A DNA stretch of 64,000 nt, from positions 1 to 64,000 of the forward strand of contig CALXKM010000020.1 in NCBI GenBank assembly GCA_944388865.1. The letters run 5' to 3'. This document shows, piece after piece, positions 54,062-63,245 of this stretch (positions are counted from its first letter, which is position 1; each line of letters opens with the position of its first letter). The translations under genes and the position numbers were made by a program. This DNA is from an uncultured Duodenibacillus sp. Lineage in GTDB: Bacteria > Pseudomonadota > Gammaproteobacteria > Burkholderiales > Burkholderiaceae_F. Below the pieces are notes generated by a model. That model saw only the letters and a list, made by a program, of their open reading frames with translations, had not been told where the DNA came from and did not search any database.

Positions 54062-55579
54062 ATGTCTGATTTGTCTCGTCGTTCCCTGCTGAAGGGCTCT
54101 GCCGTTCTCGGTGCTGCCAGCCTCATGGGCGCTGCCGGCGTTGCTGCGGCCAAGACCCCCGCAAAGTGGGACGAAACGGTTGACGTCATCGTCGTGGGTT
54201 CCGGTTTTGCTGGCCTGGCAGCTGCTATTGAAGCCAAGAAGGCAGGCGCCAAGACCATCGTTTTGGAAAAGATGCCCACCGCAGGCGGCAACTCCATCAT
54301 CAACGGCGGCATTTTGACGGCCACCGGCTGCCCGCAGCAGTTAAAGCACAACATTAAGGATTCTCCCGAGCTGCTTGCCAAGGACATCCTCGTTGCCGGT
54401 CTTTACATGAACCAGCCTGAAAAGGTGAAGCTCCTGGCCAAGAACGCCCTGTCGAACTACGAATGGACGGTCAAGGAACTCGGCGTTGAATACAACCAAG
54501 ACGCCATCGGTCAGGAAGGCGGCCACAGCGTTCCGCGTTATGTCTTCACGAAGAACGGCTCGGGCTCGGGCATCGTGTCCAAGGAACTTGAAAAGGTCAA
54601 GGCTCTCGGCGTGCCCGTGCGCCTGCGCACCTATGTCAAGCACATCATCCGCGACGACAAGGGCCGCGTGGTTGGCTTGGAAGTTCTCGAAGGCTATCGC
54701 TTCCCGAAGGCTGATTCCGGCAAGACCAAGTTCATCCGCGCAACCAAGGGTGTAGTGCTTTGCTACGGCGGCTTCTCTCGTGACGTGGCTTACCGCACGA
54801 TGCAGGATCCGAAGCTTGTTGCTACGCTTGACTCTACGAACCAGCCTGGCGCTACCGCCGAACTGTGGCGCGAAACGAGCCGCATCGGTTGCGCTCAGGT
54901 TCAGAATGACTGGATTCAGTGCACGCCTTGGAACAACCCCAAGGAAAAGGGCATGGGCATTGGCTGGACGTTCTCTCAGTCGGGTGCCGCTGAATACGGT
55001 CTGTGGGTGTCGACGACCGGCAAGCGCTTTGTGAACGAACTGGCCAACCGCAAGGTTCGTGCCGATGCCATCATGGTTGAGCAGACCAACGGTCATCGCG
55101 CCGTGGCCATCTGCACGCAGAACAACCTCGATGCCTACAAGGTCGCTCGCCCCGGCACGCTCGAAAAGCTTCTCGAGCAGGGCATCGTCAAGCAGTACAA
55201 GGATCTCGACAGCATCGCTGCCGACTACAAGATCCCGGCTGACGAACTCAAGAAGACGGTTGCCAAGTTCAACGACGCCGTCAAGAGCAAGAAGGATCCG
55301 GAATTCGGCCGCTACATCAACAACGAACAGAAGCCTCTTACCGAAGGTCCCTGGTACGCTGCTGAAATGAGCCCGAAGGTTCACCACTGCATGGGCGGTC
55401 TGTACACCAACATCGACTGCCAGGTGATCGATATCGTCACCGACAAGCCGATCCCCGGTCTGTACGCTGCCGGCGAAGCTACCGCTGGCGTGCACGGCGC
55501 CGTGCGTCTGGGTTCCTGCGCTATTCTTGACTGCCTGGTCAATGGCCGCATTGCAGGTCAGAAAGCTGCCAAGGCCTAA
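54062..55579 (+). CDS. Tat-exported fumarate-reductase-like flavoprotein (flavocytochrome c flavin subunit)
   Basis: 505 residues. The twin-arginine signal is SRRSLLKGSAVLGAASLMG with a cleavage after VAAA (about 30). The FAD motif VIVVGSGFAGLAAAIEA begins at about residue 41. Compared with fumarate reductases, the Arg in FVNELANRK is kept, but HHTMGG reads HHCMGG, the QxH motif reads WIQCTPW, and GANRLGGNA reads GAVRLGSCA. The substrate pocket is thus altered and the acceptor may be another unsaturated organic acid. No FMN-binding domain or haem motif is in this chain; a tetraheme cytochrome is encoded next. GAGGAG lies about ten bases before the ATG. Confidence 0.9.
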   Translation: MSDLSRRSLLKGSAVLGAASLMGAAGVAAAKTPAKWDETVDVIVVGSGFAGLAAAIEAKKAGAKTIVLEKMPTAGGNSIINGGILTATGCPQQLKHNIKDSPELLAKDILVAGLYMNQPEKVKLLAKNALSNYEWTVKELGVEYNQDAIGQEGGHSVPRYVFTKNGSGSGIVSKELEKVKALGVPVRLRTYVKHIIRDDKGRVVGLEVLEGYRFPKADSGKTKFIRATKGVVLCYGGFSRDVAYRTMQDPKLVATLDSTNQPGATAELWRETSRIGCAQVQNDWIQCTPWNNPKEKGMGIGWTFSQSGAAEYGLWVSTTGKRFVNELANRKVRADAIMVEQTNGHRAVAICTQNNLDAYKVARPGTLEKLLEQGIVKQYKDLDSIAADYKIPADELKKTVAKFNDAVKSKKDPEFGRYINNEQKPLTEGPWYAAEMSPKVHHCMGGLYTNIDCQVIDIVTDKPIPGLYAAGEATAGVHGAVRLGSCAILDCLVNGRIAGQKAAKA

Positions 55580-55657
55580 TCAGGGCGCTTGAGGCCGCAA
55601 AACCCCCTTCAGGGATTTGACATCAGTTCAGATTCCTGATTGCGGGGTTTGATGAAA

Positions 55658-55689
55658 AAAAGACTGCCTCCATCCCGGGGCAGTCTTTT
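55658..55689 (+). terminator. terminator between flavoprotein and cytochrome genes
   Basis: AAAAGACTGCC (55658-55668) and GGCAGTCTTTT (55679-55689) pair perfectly over 11 bases with A before and T after the stem. It lies 45 bases before the cytochrome ATG, so transcript levels of the two subunits may differ. Confidence 0.75.
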
Positions 55690-55733
55690 GAGGTGTAACC
55701 TCTCCATAGAAGAATACCCACGGGAGACGAATT

Positions 55734-56072
55734 ATGAAAAAGGCTGCGCTTTTTGCTGCATTGCTGGGTCTTGTTCTGAGCGCTCAGGCTGCTGATAAGT
55801 TCGGCGCCGACCGGCACGTTGCCAAGGGCGTGCAGTGCACGATGTGCCATGGACCGGATAAGGCCAACCCCGAAATGCCGACCATCGAAACCTGCACGAA
55901 GTGCCACAACACCAAGCAGCTGGTGGAAAAGACGAAAAACGTCAAGCCCACCAATCCGCATACCTCTCCGCACTACCAGGATCAGCTTGACTGCACGAAC
56001 TGCCACTACATGCATTCCAAGCCAGAGAACTTCTGCGCGCAGTGCCACAACTTTGATTTCAAAGTTCCTTAA
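55734..56072 (+). CDS. secreted tetraheme cytochrome c
   Basis: 112 residues. A Sec signal peptide (about 1-19, ALFAALLGLVLSAQA) is followed by four haem motifs CTMCH, CTKCH, CTNCH and CAQCH, with further His residues that can serve as second axial ligands (DRHVAKG, NPHTSPHYQ, CHYMH). The size and pattern match the cytochrome domain of Shewanella flavocytochrome c or small tetraheme cytochromes of the c3 type. It probably carries electrons in the periplasm to the flavoprotein encoded just upstream. GGGAGACGAATT precedes the ATG. Confidence 0.92.
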   Translation: MKKAALFAALLGLVLSAQAADKFGADRHVAKGVQCTMCHGPDKANPEMPTIETCTKCHNTKQLVEKTKNVKPTNPHTSPHYQDQLDCTNCHYMHSKPENFCAQCHNFDFKVP

Positions 56073-56104
56073 GGCTGCCGCTAAACAAAAAGGTTTTGCG
56101 AAGG

Positions 56105-56137
56105 CTCTGCCGGAAGACCACCGGCGGAGTTTTTTTT
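56105..56137 (+). terminator. rho-independent terminator after the cytochrome gene
   Basis: CTCTGCCGG (56105-56113) and CCGGCGGAG (56121-56129) form nine pairs, one wobble, followed by eight T. Confidence 0.9.
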
Positions 56138-56504
56138 GCGGCACAAAAGCCGCAGCAACGAGCAATGCCGGAGCCGCTAAGTTCTCTTGCCCATTGAAAC
56201 AACGCGGCAAAAAATAAGAAAAGAAGAAAAGCCGACGGGCAAAAGCGAAATGCGACGCGCTAAGCGCTTTGCAGGGAGCTGAGCAGAGACCGTAGACAGG
56301 GGCGGCAAGCGAGAGCAGGCCGCGAATAGCCCGCCGGGTCGAATCGAAGCCGATCACTCAGACGAGAGCAAAGAGCCGAAAGAAACGGCGCTGTTGTGAA
56401 TGAAAATACCGTTGAGCGCCGGACTGCTCTGGCGGAGCCATCCGCCAGGAAGCAGAGCGAAAAAATGTTTGAAACTGCGCGGATGGAAGATTTGGCAGTT
56501 TTAG
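56138..56504. other. gene-free stretch before the amidohydrolase remnant
   Basis: 367 bases, purine-rich, without a coding frame I can support. It contains a perfect eight-pair hairpin (56429-56436 with 56441-56448) inside a wider CTGCT/AGCAG repeat. It occupies the place where the N-terminal half of the amidohydrolase should be, so a deletion junction probably lies near 56504. Confidence 0.4.
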
Positions 56505-57473
56505 ATAAACGGCGTAACCACAGCCCATGACGGCGGCGTCACCACCGCCATGTGGCGCAACTACATGGCTGCCTACAAGCGCGGCATGATCAAAAACCGC
56601 ATCCAGCTTCTGCCCAAGCATGCGCACTTTGATTTTTCTTTGGCCACCACCACGAAATGCGGTACGCCCTTGACGCCTGACTACAAGCTCAGCATGGGCG
56701 CCGTCAAGATCTTCCAGGACGGCAGTCTTGAGGGCTACACGGGCTACCTGACCAATCCGTACATTACTTCTCCGGCAGGTTCCAACGACGACCTGTGGCG
56801 CGGCTACCCGATCCGCAGCCGCCAGGCCCTCGTTGATCTTGTGGTCAACTACCACAAGCAAGGCTGGCAAGTGGCCATTCACTGCAACGGCGACGCCTGC
56901 ATCGATGATGTGCTTGAAGCCTACGAGGCCGCGCAAAAGGCTTATCCCCGCGCCGATGCCCGCGACATCGCCATTCACTGTCAGACCGTGCGTGAAGATC
57001 AGCTCGATCGCATCGCCCGCATCGGTGCAATGCCGTCTTTCTTCGTGACGCACACCTACTTCTGGGGTGATCGTCACCGCGACATCTTCCTGGGCGAATA
57101 CCGCGCATCACGAATCTCTCCGCTGCGCAGCGCCCTTAAGCGGCGCATTCCCTTCACGCTGCACAACGACACGATGGTCACGCCAATCGATCCGTTGATG
57201 TCGGTGTGGTCTGCCGTCAACCGCTTGACGAGCAGCGGCAAGGTGCTCGGCGCTGCACAAAGAATCAGCGTTTTGGATGCTCTCAAATCAGTGACGATCT
57301 GGGGCGCGTATCAGTACCACGAAGATCACTACAAAGGGTCGCTTGAGCCCGGAAAGCTTGCCGACATGGTGATTCTCGACACCAATCCTCTGACGGCCGA
57401 TCCGATCGTGATCAAGGACATCAAGGTTCTCGCGACCATTGTCGGCGACGAATGCGTCTACGGCGAAGTTTGA
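56505..57473 (+). pseudogene. 5'-truncated amidohydrolase (YtcJ-like, metal-dependent)
   Basis: The frame opens after a TAG at 56502 and immediately reads GVTTAHDGGV, a motif found near the middle of amidohydrolase family 3 proteins. It continues with SLEGYTGYLTNPY, VAIHCNGDACIDDVLEAYE, AIHCQTVREDQLDRI, PFTLHNDTMVTPIDP and the C-terminal GSLEPGKLADMVILDTNPL. These enzymes hydrolyse amide or N-acyl bonds with a metal held by an N-terminal HxH, which is missing along with about 250 residues. An ATG at 56550 could give a 307-residue piece, but it would lack metal ligands. Its neighbours yjiH and yjiG suggest a former peptide or amide uptake locus. Confidence 0.8.
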
Positions 57474-57504
57474 AAGAGCGCCCGAAAAAGAACGCTTGAA
57501 ATTT

Positions 57505-57533
57505 CCCGTCTGCTGCTGTCTCCAGCAGACGGG
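57505..57533 (+). other. perfect hairpin between the amidohydrolase remnant and yjiH
   Basis: CCCGTCTGCTG (57505-57515) and CAGCAGACGGG (57523-57533) pair over 11 bases with a seven-base loop. No T-run follows, so it is an RNA structure or operator rather than a standard terminator. Confidence 0.45.
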
Positions 57534-57559
57534 AGCCACAAACCATAGGAGATAGTGTT

Positions 57560-58261
57560 ATGACGTCAACACCGCCAGTTGATTCACCCCTTCAAAAAGA
57601 AAAAGTGGGCATCGGTGCCTACATCTCTCTTATCTGCGCCTGCATTTTCTTCTCCGGCACCTTGACTTCGCCCGAGTGGTACGGCGTTTTTGACTTTTCC
57701 GTCTTGAAAGGCGCTTTCGGCAAGGTCTTGATTGGCGCTGGTCTTGACGGCAGCGAACTCACAACGGTTTCCGGCGTGTTCCGCGGCAAGGGCGGCTCCG
57801 GCGCTTTTGACGGGTTCATGTTCTCCTTGACGCTCTTTCCTGCCGTAATGTTTGCCATCAGCATGGTGACGGTGTTTGAGCACTACGGCGCACTGAAGGC
57901 CGCCGGGCGTCTGCTCACCCCCATCATGCGTCCTGTACTGGGTCTTCCCGGGACTGCCGTTTTGGCCATGATTACCTCCATGCAGGCCATGGACGCCGCA
58001 GCTGCCATGACTCGGCAGCTTGAAGAAGGCGGCGACATGACGCACAAGGAAGTGCTGAGGCTTTGCGCGTACCACATGGTTTCTCCGGGATGCATCACCA
58101 ACTTCTTCAGTTCAGGCGCTGTGCTCTTTACGCTCACCGCGGCTGATGGAGCGCACATCCCCCTCACCATGGGAACGGCCTTCTTGGTTCTGCTGGCCTT
58201 CCGGTTCATCAGCTGCTTCATCATGCGCGGCTTAACGATGACCATCTTTAAGAATGTCTAG
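57560..58261 (+). CDS. yjiH: YjiH-family membrane protein (nucleoside-recognition domain)
   Basis: 233 residues with about five hydrophobic segments (GAYISLICACIFFSGTL, FMFSLTLFPAVMFAISMVTV, LGLPGTAVLAMITSMQAMDA, and two near the C-terminus). Length and layout match E. coli YjiH (about 227 residues), which pairs with YjiG next to iadA (isoaspartyl dipeptidase). The function is unproven, probably a transporter half. TAGGAGATAGTGTT precedes the ATG; yjiG follows 20 bases later. Confidence 0.8.
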   Translation: MTSTPPVDSPLQKEKVGIGAYISLICACIFFSGTLTSPEWYGVFDFSVLKGAFGKVLIGAGLDGSELTTVSGVFRGKGGSGAFDGFMFSLTLFPAVMFAISMVTVFEHYGALKAAGRLLTPIMRPVLGLPGTAVLAMITSMQAMDAAAAMTRQLEEGGDMTHKEVLRLCAYHMVSPGCITNFFSSGAVLFTLTAADGAHIPLTMGTAFLVLLAFRFISCFIMRGLTMTIFKNV

Positions 58262-58281
58262 AAATTACCGCAGGAGATACC

Positions 58282-58787
58282 ATGACAACGAACGTTCAAA
58301 CGCAAGCCGCCCAGACGACGCAAGCGCCCCGCAAAAAGATGATCACCGAAGTCTTCTGCGAAGGCATCGGAAAAGGCTGGAACATCAGCGTCAAGTTCAT
58401 GACGCCCAACATCATCATGGCCTTTGTTCTGATTAAGTTCCTGAACCACTCTGGGCTGATGGACATTCTGGGCGAGGTCTTTGCTCCGGTCATGTCGTTT
58501 TTCGGACTGCCGGGCGAAGCCGCAGCTGCCATCATCGGTGCCTGGCTGTCCATCGGCGGAGGCGTGGGCATTGCCGCAGCCTTGTTTGAAGGCGGCCTGC
58601 TCAACTTGACTGAGCTCGCGATCCTCACGCCGTGCATTTTCATCTTAGGCTCCCAGGTGCAGTTCAGGGCCGCATGCTTGGCGTTGTCGGGATCACCAAC
58701 TATCCCAAGGAACTTGCCTGCTTGATGACTCTTCCGACGATTCTGGGTCTGGTTTCGCTTTTTGTAATGAAGCTGTTTCTTGGCTAA
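58282..58787 (+). pseudogene. yjiG: YjiG-family membrane protein, frameshifted
   Basis: The reading frame matches YjiG (FMTPNIIMAFVLIKFLNHSG, GLPGEAAAAIIGAWLSIGGG) up to QVQF, then turns into unrelated sequence ending at 58725. One base to the side the true C-terminus continues from about 58668 with GRMLGVVGITNYPKELACLM and ends in FVMKLFLG at 58787. The loss of one base near 58666 in CAGTTCAGGGCC (expected TTCATGGGC-like) explains it. The protein would lose its last helix. A sequencing error is possible. Confidence 0.8.
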
Positions 58788-58808
58788 CCCATAAAAAACA
58801 GAGAACGA

Positions 58809-58846
58809 CAAAGGCTCGGAGGAGAATTTCTCTTTCCGAGCCTTTG
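58809..58846 (+). terminator. rho-independent terminator after yjiG
   Basis: CAAAGGCTCGG (58809-58819) and CCGAGCCTTTG (58836-58846) pair over 11 bases; CTTTCTC follows. Confidence 0.7.
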
Positions 58847-58993
58847 CTTTCTCAGCATCTCCTTTGTTGGTTCCGATCGGCTGCCGTTTTTGGGCTCACC
58901 AACATCGCCAGACCTAAAAGCTTCCGGAATTATTAGCTGGCGCGCATACCGATGCAAAAAGGCTGCATCTATCCATCATTGCGGTCGCCAAAT

Positions 58994-59037
58994 TTGATAG
59001 TGTTGATACTTATGAAAGATTTGATACATGATTGATA
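58994..59037 (+). repeat. four TTGATA direct repeats before the AlbA_2 regulator
   Basis: TTGATA occurs at 58994, 59003, 59021 and 59032 in an AT-rich patch touching the start codon at 59039. No ribosome-binding site is seen. The repeats may be an autoregulatory site, a promoter region of a leaderless transcript, or both. Confidence 0.6.
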
Positions 59038-59038
59038 T

Positions 59039-60368
59039 ATGAGTGATGCTTTTCAAATTCCTGCCGCTGAAGGCCCAACCGTTGATTTCAAGCAGACATG
59101 GTCCGATACGGCCAAAGAAAGCTTCAATGCTTTCCTTAATACTTCCGGAGGTCAAGTTTTCTTCGGAGTCAACGATAACGGCAACGTAGTTGGTGTTGAC
59201 GATGCGGATCTCGTTGAACGTTCGATCGGTTCCGTCTTCAGGTTTGCCATGCATCCGCAAGCAAGCACCCTGTGCAGAGTAACTCGCTCAGAAATTAACG
59301 GCAAAATCGTCGTTGCAGCGCACGTAATCGAAGGCCCGAATCCGCCCTACTTTGTCACAGTAACGAAAAATCGAACGAAAAGTCGTCGATGCTATCTGCG
59401 GCACGGATCGAGCAATTTCGAAGTCAACGATGAAGAACTCAAGGCTCTTTACCGCAAAGCAGATCCAACTCCGCATGAGCTTAAGCCTTCTCTCGAGCAG
59501 AATTTGTCCTTTGCAACGCTTGAAAAGTTCTTCTCGGCCGCCGGCATCGAATTTTCCGAGAATAAATATCGCGTACTGGGTCTGACGACTCCGAGCGGCT
59601 TTTATACAAACCTCGCGTTTTGGGTATCGGACCAAAGCACGGTTCAGACGCGAGTTGGTTTTTTTCTCCGGTACCGACAAAGCTTCCAATGCTGGTGGGA
59701 TCCTAACATTTGAAGGCTGCGTTGTTGACCAATACAACCGCATTCGACAACTGCTCGACAACCGTTTTGGCTTTTCCTACGAAATTGCAGCTTTTGATCT
59801 GCGTCGTGACGGCACGAGAAATGAAGTGAAGGAATATCCAGAAGCCGCCATCTGCGAAGCCCTTGTCAATATGTTTGCTCATCGAGACTACAGCATCGCA
59901 GCGCCGTCAACCATTACCTGCTTTTCCGATCGCATTGAACTTTTGAGCTTCGGAGGACTGCTTCCGGAAGCCGATCCTGAACTGCTGCGGCTTGGCGCAT
60001 CAATGCCCAGAAATCCGATGCTTGCAGAAATGTTGCTAAGGCTTTCGGCAATGGAAAAGTACGGAATCGGCATTCCGCTTATGTTTTCGAGCTACGAGCC
60101 TTTTGGCATGGAGCCCAAGCTTCTCGAATTTCCTCGAGCTCTTATGATCGTCCTTCCCAAGATTACGCTGCATCCGGATCATCTGAACGCGGTTGAAATG
60201 GAAGTCTTCGAATTTCTTAGGAGAAACGGACCGGCAAAGCGAAGTGAAATCCAGGCTGCGCTCAACAGATCCTACGGCTCAACGATCAACACGCTCAATA
60301 GCTTGGCGGACAAAGGAGTAATCGTCAAGGAAGGCGCAGGGCGCTTGACGCGATATAGGATTCGCTAG
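59039..60368 (+). pseudogene. AlbA_2 / HATPase_c_4 transcriptional-regulator-like protein split at a T7 tract
   Basis: Two adjoining frames make one protein of about 440 residues. The first half has an AlbA_2 domain (EGPTVDFKQTW, FNAFLNTSGGQVFFGVNDN). The second, from 59655, has the ATPase-like part (AAICEALVNMFAHRDYS, DRIELLSFGGLLPE) and a winged helix (FEFLRRNGPAKRSEIQAALN). Such proteins are linked to transcriptional control and some defence loci. The frames meet at seven T (59659-59665); six T would restore VGFFSGTDK. Outcomes are a broken gene, a phase-variable switch, transcriptional slippage, or a sequencing error. The AT-rich start region suggests acquisition. Confidence 0.75.
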
Positions 60369-60392
60369 CCAAAAGCGCCCGCCTTTCGTTGT

Positions 60393-63038
60393 CTAGAACG
60401 CGTACTCAGCCTGCATCTTGAGGCTGCCGCCCTTTCTCTGACCGCAATATCCGCGCAGACGCAAGTCCACAAGCCAGCCGGAATCGTGCGCGCTGTAGCG
60501 AAAGCCCATTTCGCCGATTCCGGTTGAGCCGCGCAGATTCTCGCCGCCCTCAATATGCACGCCGTTGGCCTCATTTCTTGCATCAGGCGTAAAGTCATAT
60601 TCGTAGGCCGCGCCCAAATAGCCCTGCCAGGCTCCGGCAGGAGCATACCAGCGCATGCCGGTACGCACACGGCTGTTGTCGACGGCTTCAAAATGCAGGC
60701 TCGTTGCATCGTCGCCGTCTCGCACGGTCGCGCTGTCGCTTGGCAAGTGCAGATAAAAATACTTCGCAAAGAATTCAAGCTCCGTGCCGTACGCCCAAGG
60801 CATCAGCATGCCGATGCCCGCATGCGCTGCGCCGTACGTTGTGCGCACATCGTAGCCGTGCGAGCGGCCGTCAGCGCCAAGAAGCCCGCTTTCAACATCG
60901 TTGTGAAAGCGCCCGAGGCGCAAAGAGCCTTCAGCATAAAAACCGCTTTCGAAAAGTCGCCTGGCCGACGTACCAATGCCGTAGTAGTCCATTGAGCCTT
61001 CAACGGTTCTCGTGAGCGTGCCAAGGTGCATCTGTTCGCCGAACTGACCACGTCCGAGTTCAGCAAAGAAATTAACGCGCCAGCCGCCGCCGTTTGTCCT
61101 CACGCTGGTGCCTGCGCCGGCAATGAAGTTGACGCCATGAACGGAAAGTTTTCCCGAGGAATCGTATCTGACGTCAGCTCCGTTGACCATGGCAAAAGTC
61201 TTGGGACCCCATTGATACTCCTTGGGAGGAAGCGCAAGCGTGTCGCCAATGATTTCACCAGCCTGTCCCAGGAATGTGATCGACATGTTGCGGTTGTTGG
61301 AGACAATGCCAAGCTGTCTGCTCGGTTCGGGAGCATCTTCAAGCTTCACCGTAATGGTCTTTCCGTCCTGACCGTTGACGATGTGGCCTTCGATTTCCTT
61401 ATCAATGCTCGCAGTAAACCACACGGATTTGCCTTCGCCGTCAAACTCCGGATTGAGCGTCAGGGAAGTGTTTTCACCCGCATGAACAAGCGTCATCGAC
61501 TCGCCGAGATGCGCCTGCGGGCCGCCTTCGAACTGAAAGCCGTTGTCGGCAAACACAAACTGCGTGCGGCTGAGATCCACGTGGTCGCTTTCGACAACAA
61601 ATGGTCCATCCCCCTCTTCTGCCGCATCGGGGGAATATTCGTATCGTTTGTGAGCGATCTCAAGCACTGTGTCGCCATGATTCCAGGGAATGTTCGATAA
61701 TTCGATGGTGTCGAAATTTTTAATTGATGACAATTCGCCGCACCAGCCAATAAGCCTCAGAGCATTGTCGTGCACGCCGAAGCTACTGTCCTCATCTCCT
61801 CTTTGTCCCCCGATCAGTCGAGCTTTGGCAAGTCTCCCATCCCATTCGCCATTGCCATAGAGTTCAATAGCATTGTTTGATATGTTGCCCGTATTGACAT
61901 CGTTGATGCTTGCAGCAATGAAAAAAGCCGCCTCTTCCCCTATATCAAGCTCGACATTTTTGAGACGAATAATGTTTCCTGTCGCATTGGCCGATACGCC
62001 TTCTACCCCATAGAGCAGGCCGCCGTAAACTTTAAATCCATTCCCGTCAATGCTGCCAATTTGCGAATCATAAATTTCAACGATGTTTTCCAAAACGTCT
62101 CCACTTTTGTTAGAGGCGCCACCAATAGGAAAACTAAGTTTGACGGAGGAATCATCTGTGATGCTAAGACGATTATCCCTCAGAACAGAAGGTGTCTTAG
62201 AGGCAGCCTGTGCGGCATAAATACCCCAAGAAGATTCGAGGTTTTGGGAATTTCGTATCTCTACCACATTGTCATATGCGTTGCCAAACTGGGTATGGGC
62301 TGCATAAATCATTGCGAATTTCCCATTTTCCAAATTCTCAATTAGAACTCTGTTCCTCAACAAAGTACCTTTTTCTGAATATGCAGCCTCAGCATCGGCA
62401 GCCGTTATAAAAGTCCCTCCTGTAATTTTGACAAGATTGTCAGACAAAACGTATTGACTTCCGCCATGCTCTTCTTCAAGAGGATTATTCGCCGCATAAA
62501 ACAAGGCATGTGCCTGAAATTCGCCTCCTGTAACGACCACCTGATTGCCGCTCATACTACCGATCCCGTCTGCTGCCGCGAAGGTTATATCGTACTCATC
62601 AGGATAGTCTGTATCGGTTGGAGCCAAAAACTTTCCTCCATGAATCTCTATCAAATTGCGATTGGCTTGAGATGAAAAATCATGGGCCGCATGAAAAACA
62701 TCCGTTGAACTATTCGTCCGGTAAGAGCCGCCATTGAAGATGATCCTGTTGTTGTTCTGAACAGGCGCCCCCGATGCGGCATAAAACGAAATATTTTTGA
62801 GCTCAGTGCTGTCAGGAAGATTGAATTCGAAGATATTGTCGCTTGTGGAGTTGTGAATGCTGCCGTCATAAATATCCCAGGCCTGATCCACAAGCCATGG
62901 GCGCAAATCGGCATTCTCATGAAAGACGATGTCCTCAAACGCATAGCTCGTCATCGGAAGCAAGCTGACGGCAAGTGCAATTGCGCTCAAACGCTTGCTG
63001 AAAGTTCTGGTTTTGTTATGGCGTGCAGTTGCTCTCAC
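60393..63038 (-). CDS. autotransporter with repeat-rich passenger
   Basis: 881 residues. An extended signal peptide (about 1-33: KRLSAIALAVSLLPMTSYAF) exports the protein. The passenger (about 34-600) is made of irregular beta-strand repeats carrying NN(R/V)(I/V)xxxGGxF and FxAA elements, e.g. NLIEIHGGKF, NQVVVTGGEF and NLVKITGGTF, indicating a beta-helix. The C-terminal barrel (about 615-881) starts near GAGTSVRTNGGGWRVNFFAE and ends in Phe (MQAEYAF), as outer-membrane barrels do. The start is GTG with a weak ribosome-binding site. Passenger function is unknown (adhesin or enzyme not shown). TamA/TamB encoded in the window could assist assembly. Confidence 0.85.
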   Translation of the reverse strand: MRATARHNKTRTFSKRLSAIALAVSLLPMTSYAFEDIVFHENADLRPWLVDQAWDIYDGSIHNSTSDNIFEFNLPDSTELKNISFYAASGAPVQNNNRIIFNGGSYRTNSSTDVFHAAHDFSSQANRNLIEIHGGKFLAPTDTDYPDEYDITFAAADGIGSMSGNQVVVTGGEFQAHALFYAANNPLEEEHGGSQYVLSDNLVKITGGTFITAADAEAAYSEKGTLLRNRVLIENLENGKFAMIYAAHTQFGNAYDNVVEIRNSQNLESSWGIYAAQAASKTPSVLRDNRLSITDDSSVKLSFPIGGASNKSGDVLENIVEIYDSQIGSIDGNGFKVYGGLLYGVEGVSANATGNIIRLKNVELDIGEEAAFFIAASINDVNTGNISNNAIELYGNGEWDGRLAKARLIGGQRGDEDSSFGVHDNALRLIGWCGELSSIKNFDTIELSNIPWNHGDTVLEIAHKRYEYSPDAAEEGDGPFVVESDHVDLSRTQFVFADNGFQFEGGPQAHLGESMTLVHAGENTSLTLNPEFDGEGKSVWFTASIDKEIEGHIVNGQDGKTITVKLEDAPEPSRQLGIVSNNRNMSITFLGQAGEIIGDTLALPPKEYQWGPKTFAMVNGADVRYDSSGKLSVHGVNFIAGAGTSVRTNGGGWRVNFFAELGRGQFGEQMHLGTLTRTVEGSMDYYGIGTSARRLFESGFYAEGSLRLGRFHNDVESGLLGADGRSHGYDVRTTYGAAHAGIGMLMPWAYGTELEFFAKYFYLHLPSDSATVRDGDDATSLHFEAVDNSRVRTGMRWYAPAGAWQGYLGAAYEYDFTPDARNEANGVHIEGGENLRGSTGIGEMGFRYSAHDSGWLVDLRLRGYCGQRKGGSLKMQAEYAF

Positions 63039-63108
63039 TTCGTAGAACTCACAAAAAATTGGACAAAGGTGCGCATTCTATAGTCAGAAGCGAATCACCA
63101 AAAAGGAC

Positions 63109-63133
63109 ATCGCAGCCAAACAACGGCTGCGAT
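63109..63133 (-). promoter_or_regulatory. hairpin upstream of the autotransporter gene
   Basis: ATCGCAGCC (63109-63117) and GGCTGCGAT (63125-63133) pair perfectly over nine bases. On the minus strand GTCCTTTTT follows, so it may be a second terminator for the upstream flavoprotein gene or a leader element. A TATAGAAT-like -10 on the minus strand lies just beyond it. Confidence 0.4.
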
Positions 63134-63245
63134 TGACTGATCCTACTAATAGTACCTGCAAATGCGGCCTATGTGCCGCAGGCGCCAGGTCCAAATCGCC
63201 TCCGCAAATTTGGCTACAGAAAGCAAAGCAAAGCAGCGCCGTGCG

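Noticed and set aside
59655..59672. Programmed -1 ribosomal frameshift at the T7 tract
   Set aside because: The downstream frame is reached by +1 (or loss of one T), not by a -1 shift, so a standard -1 slippery site does not explain it.
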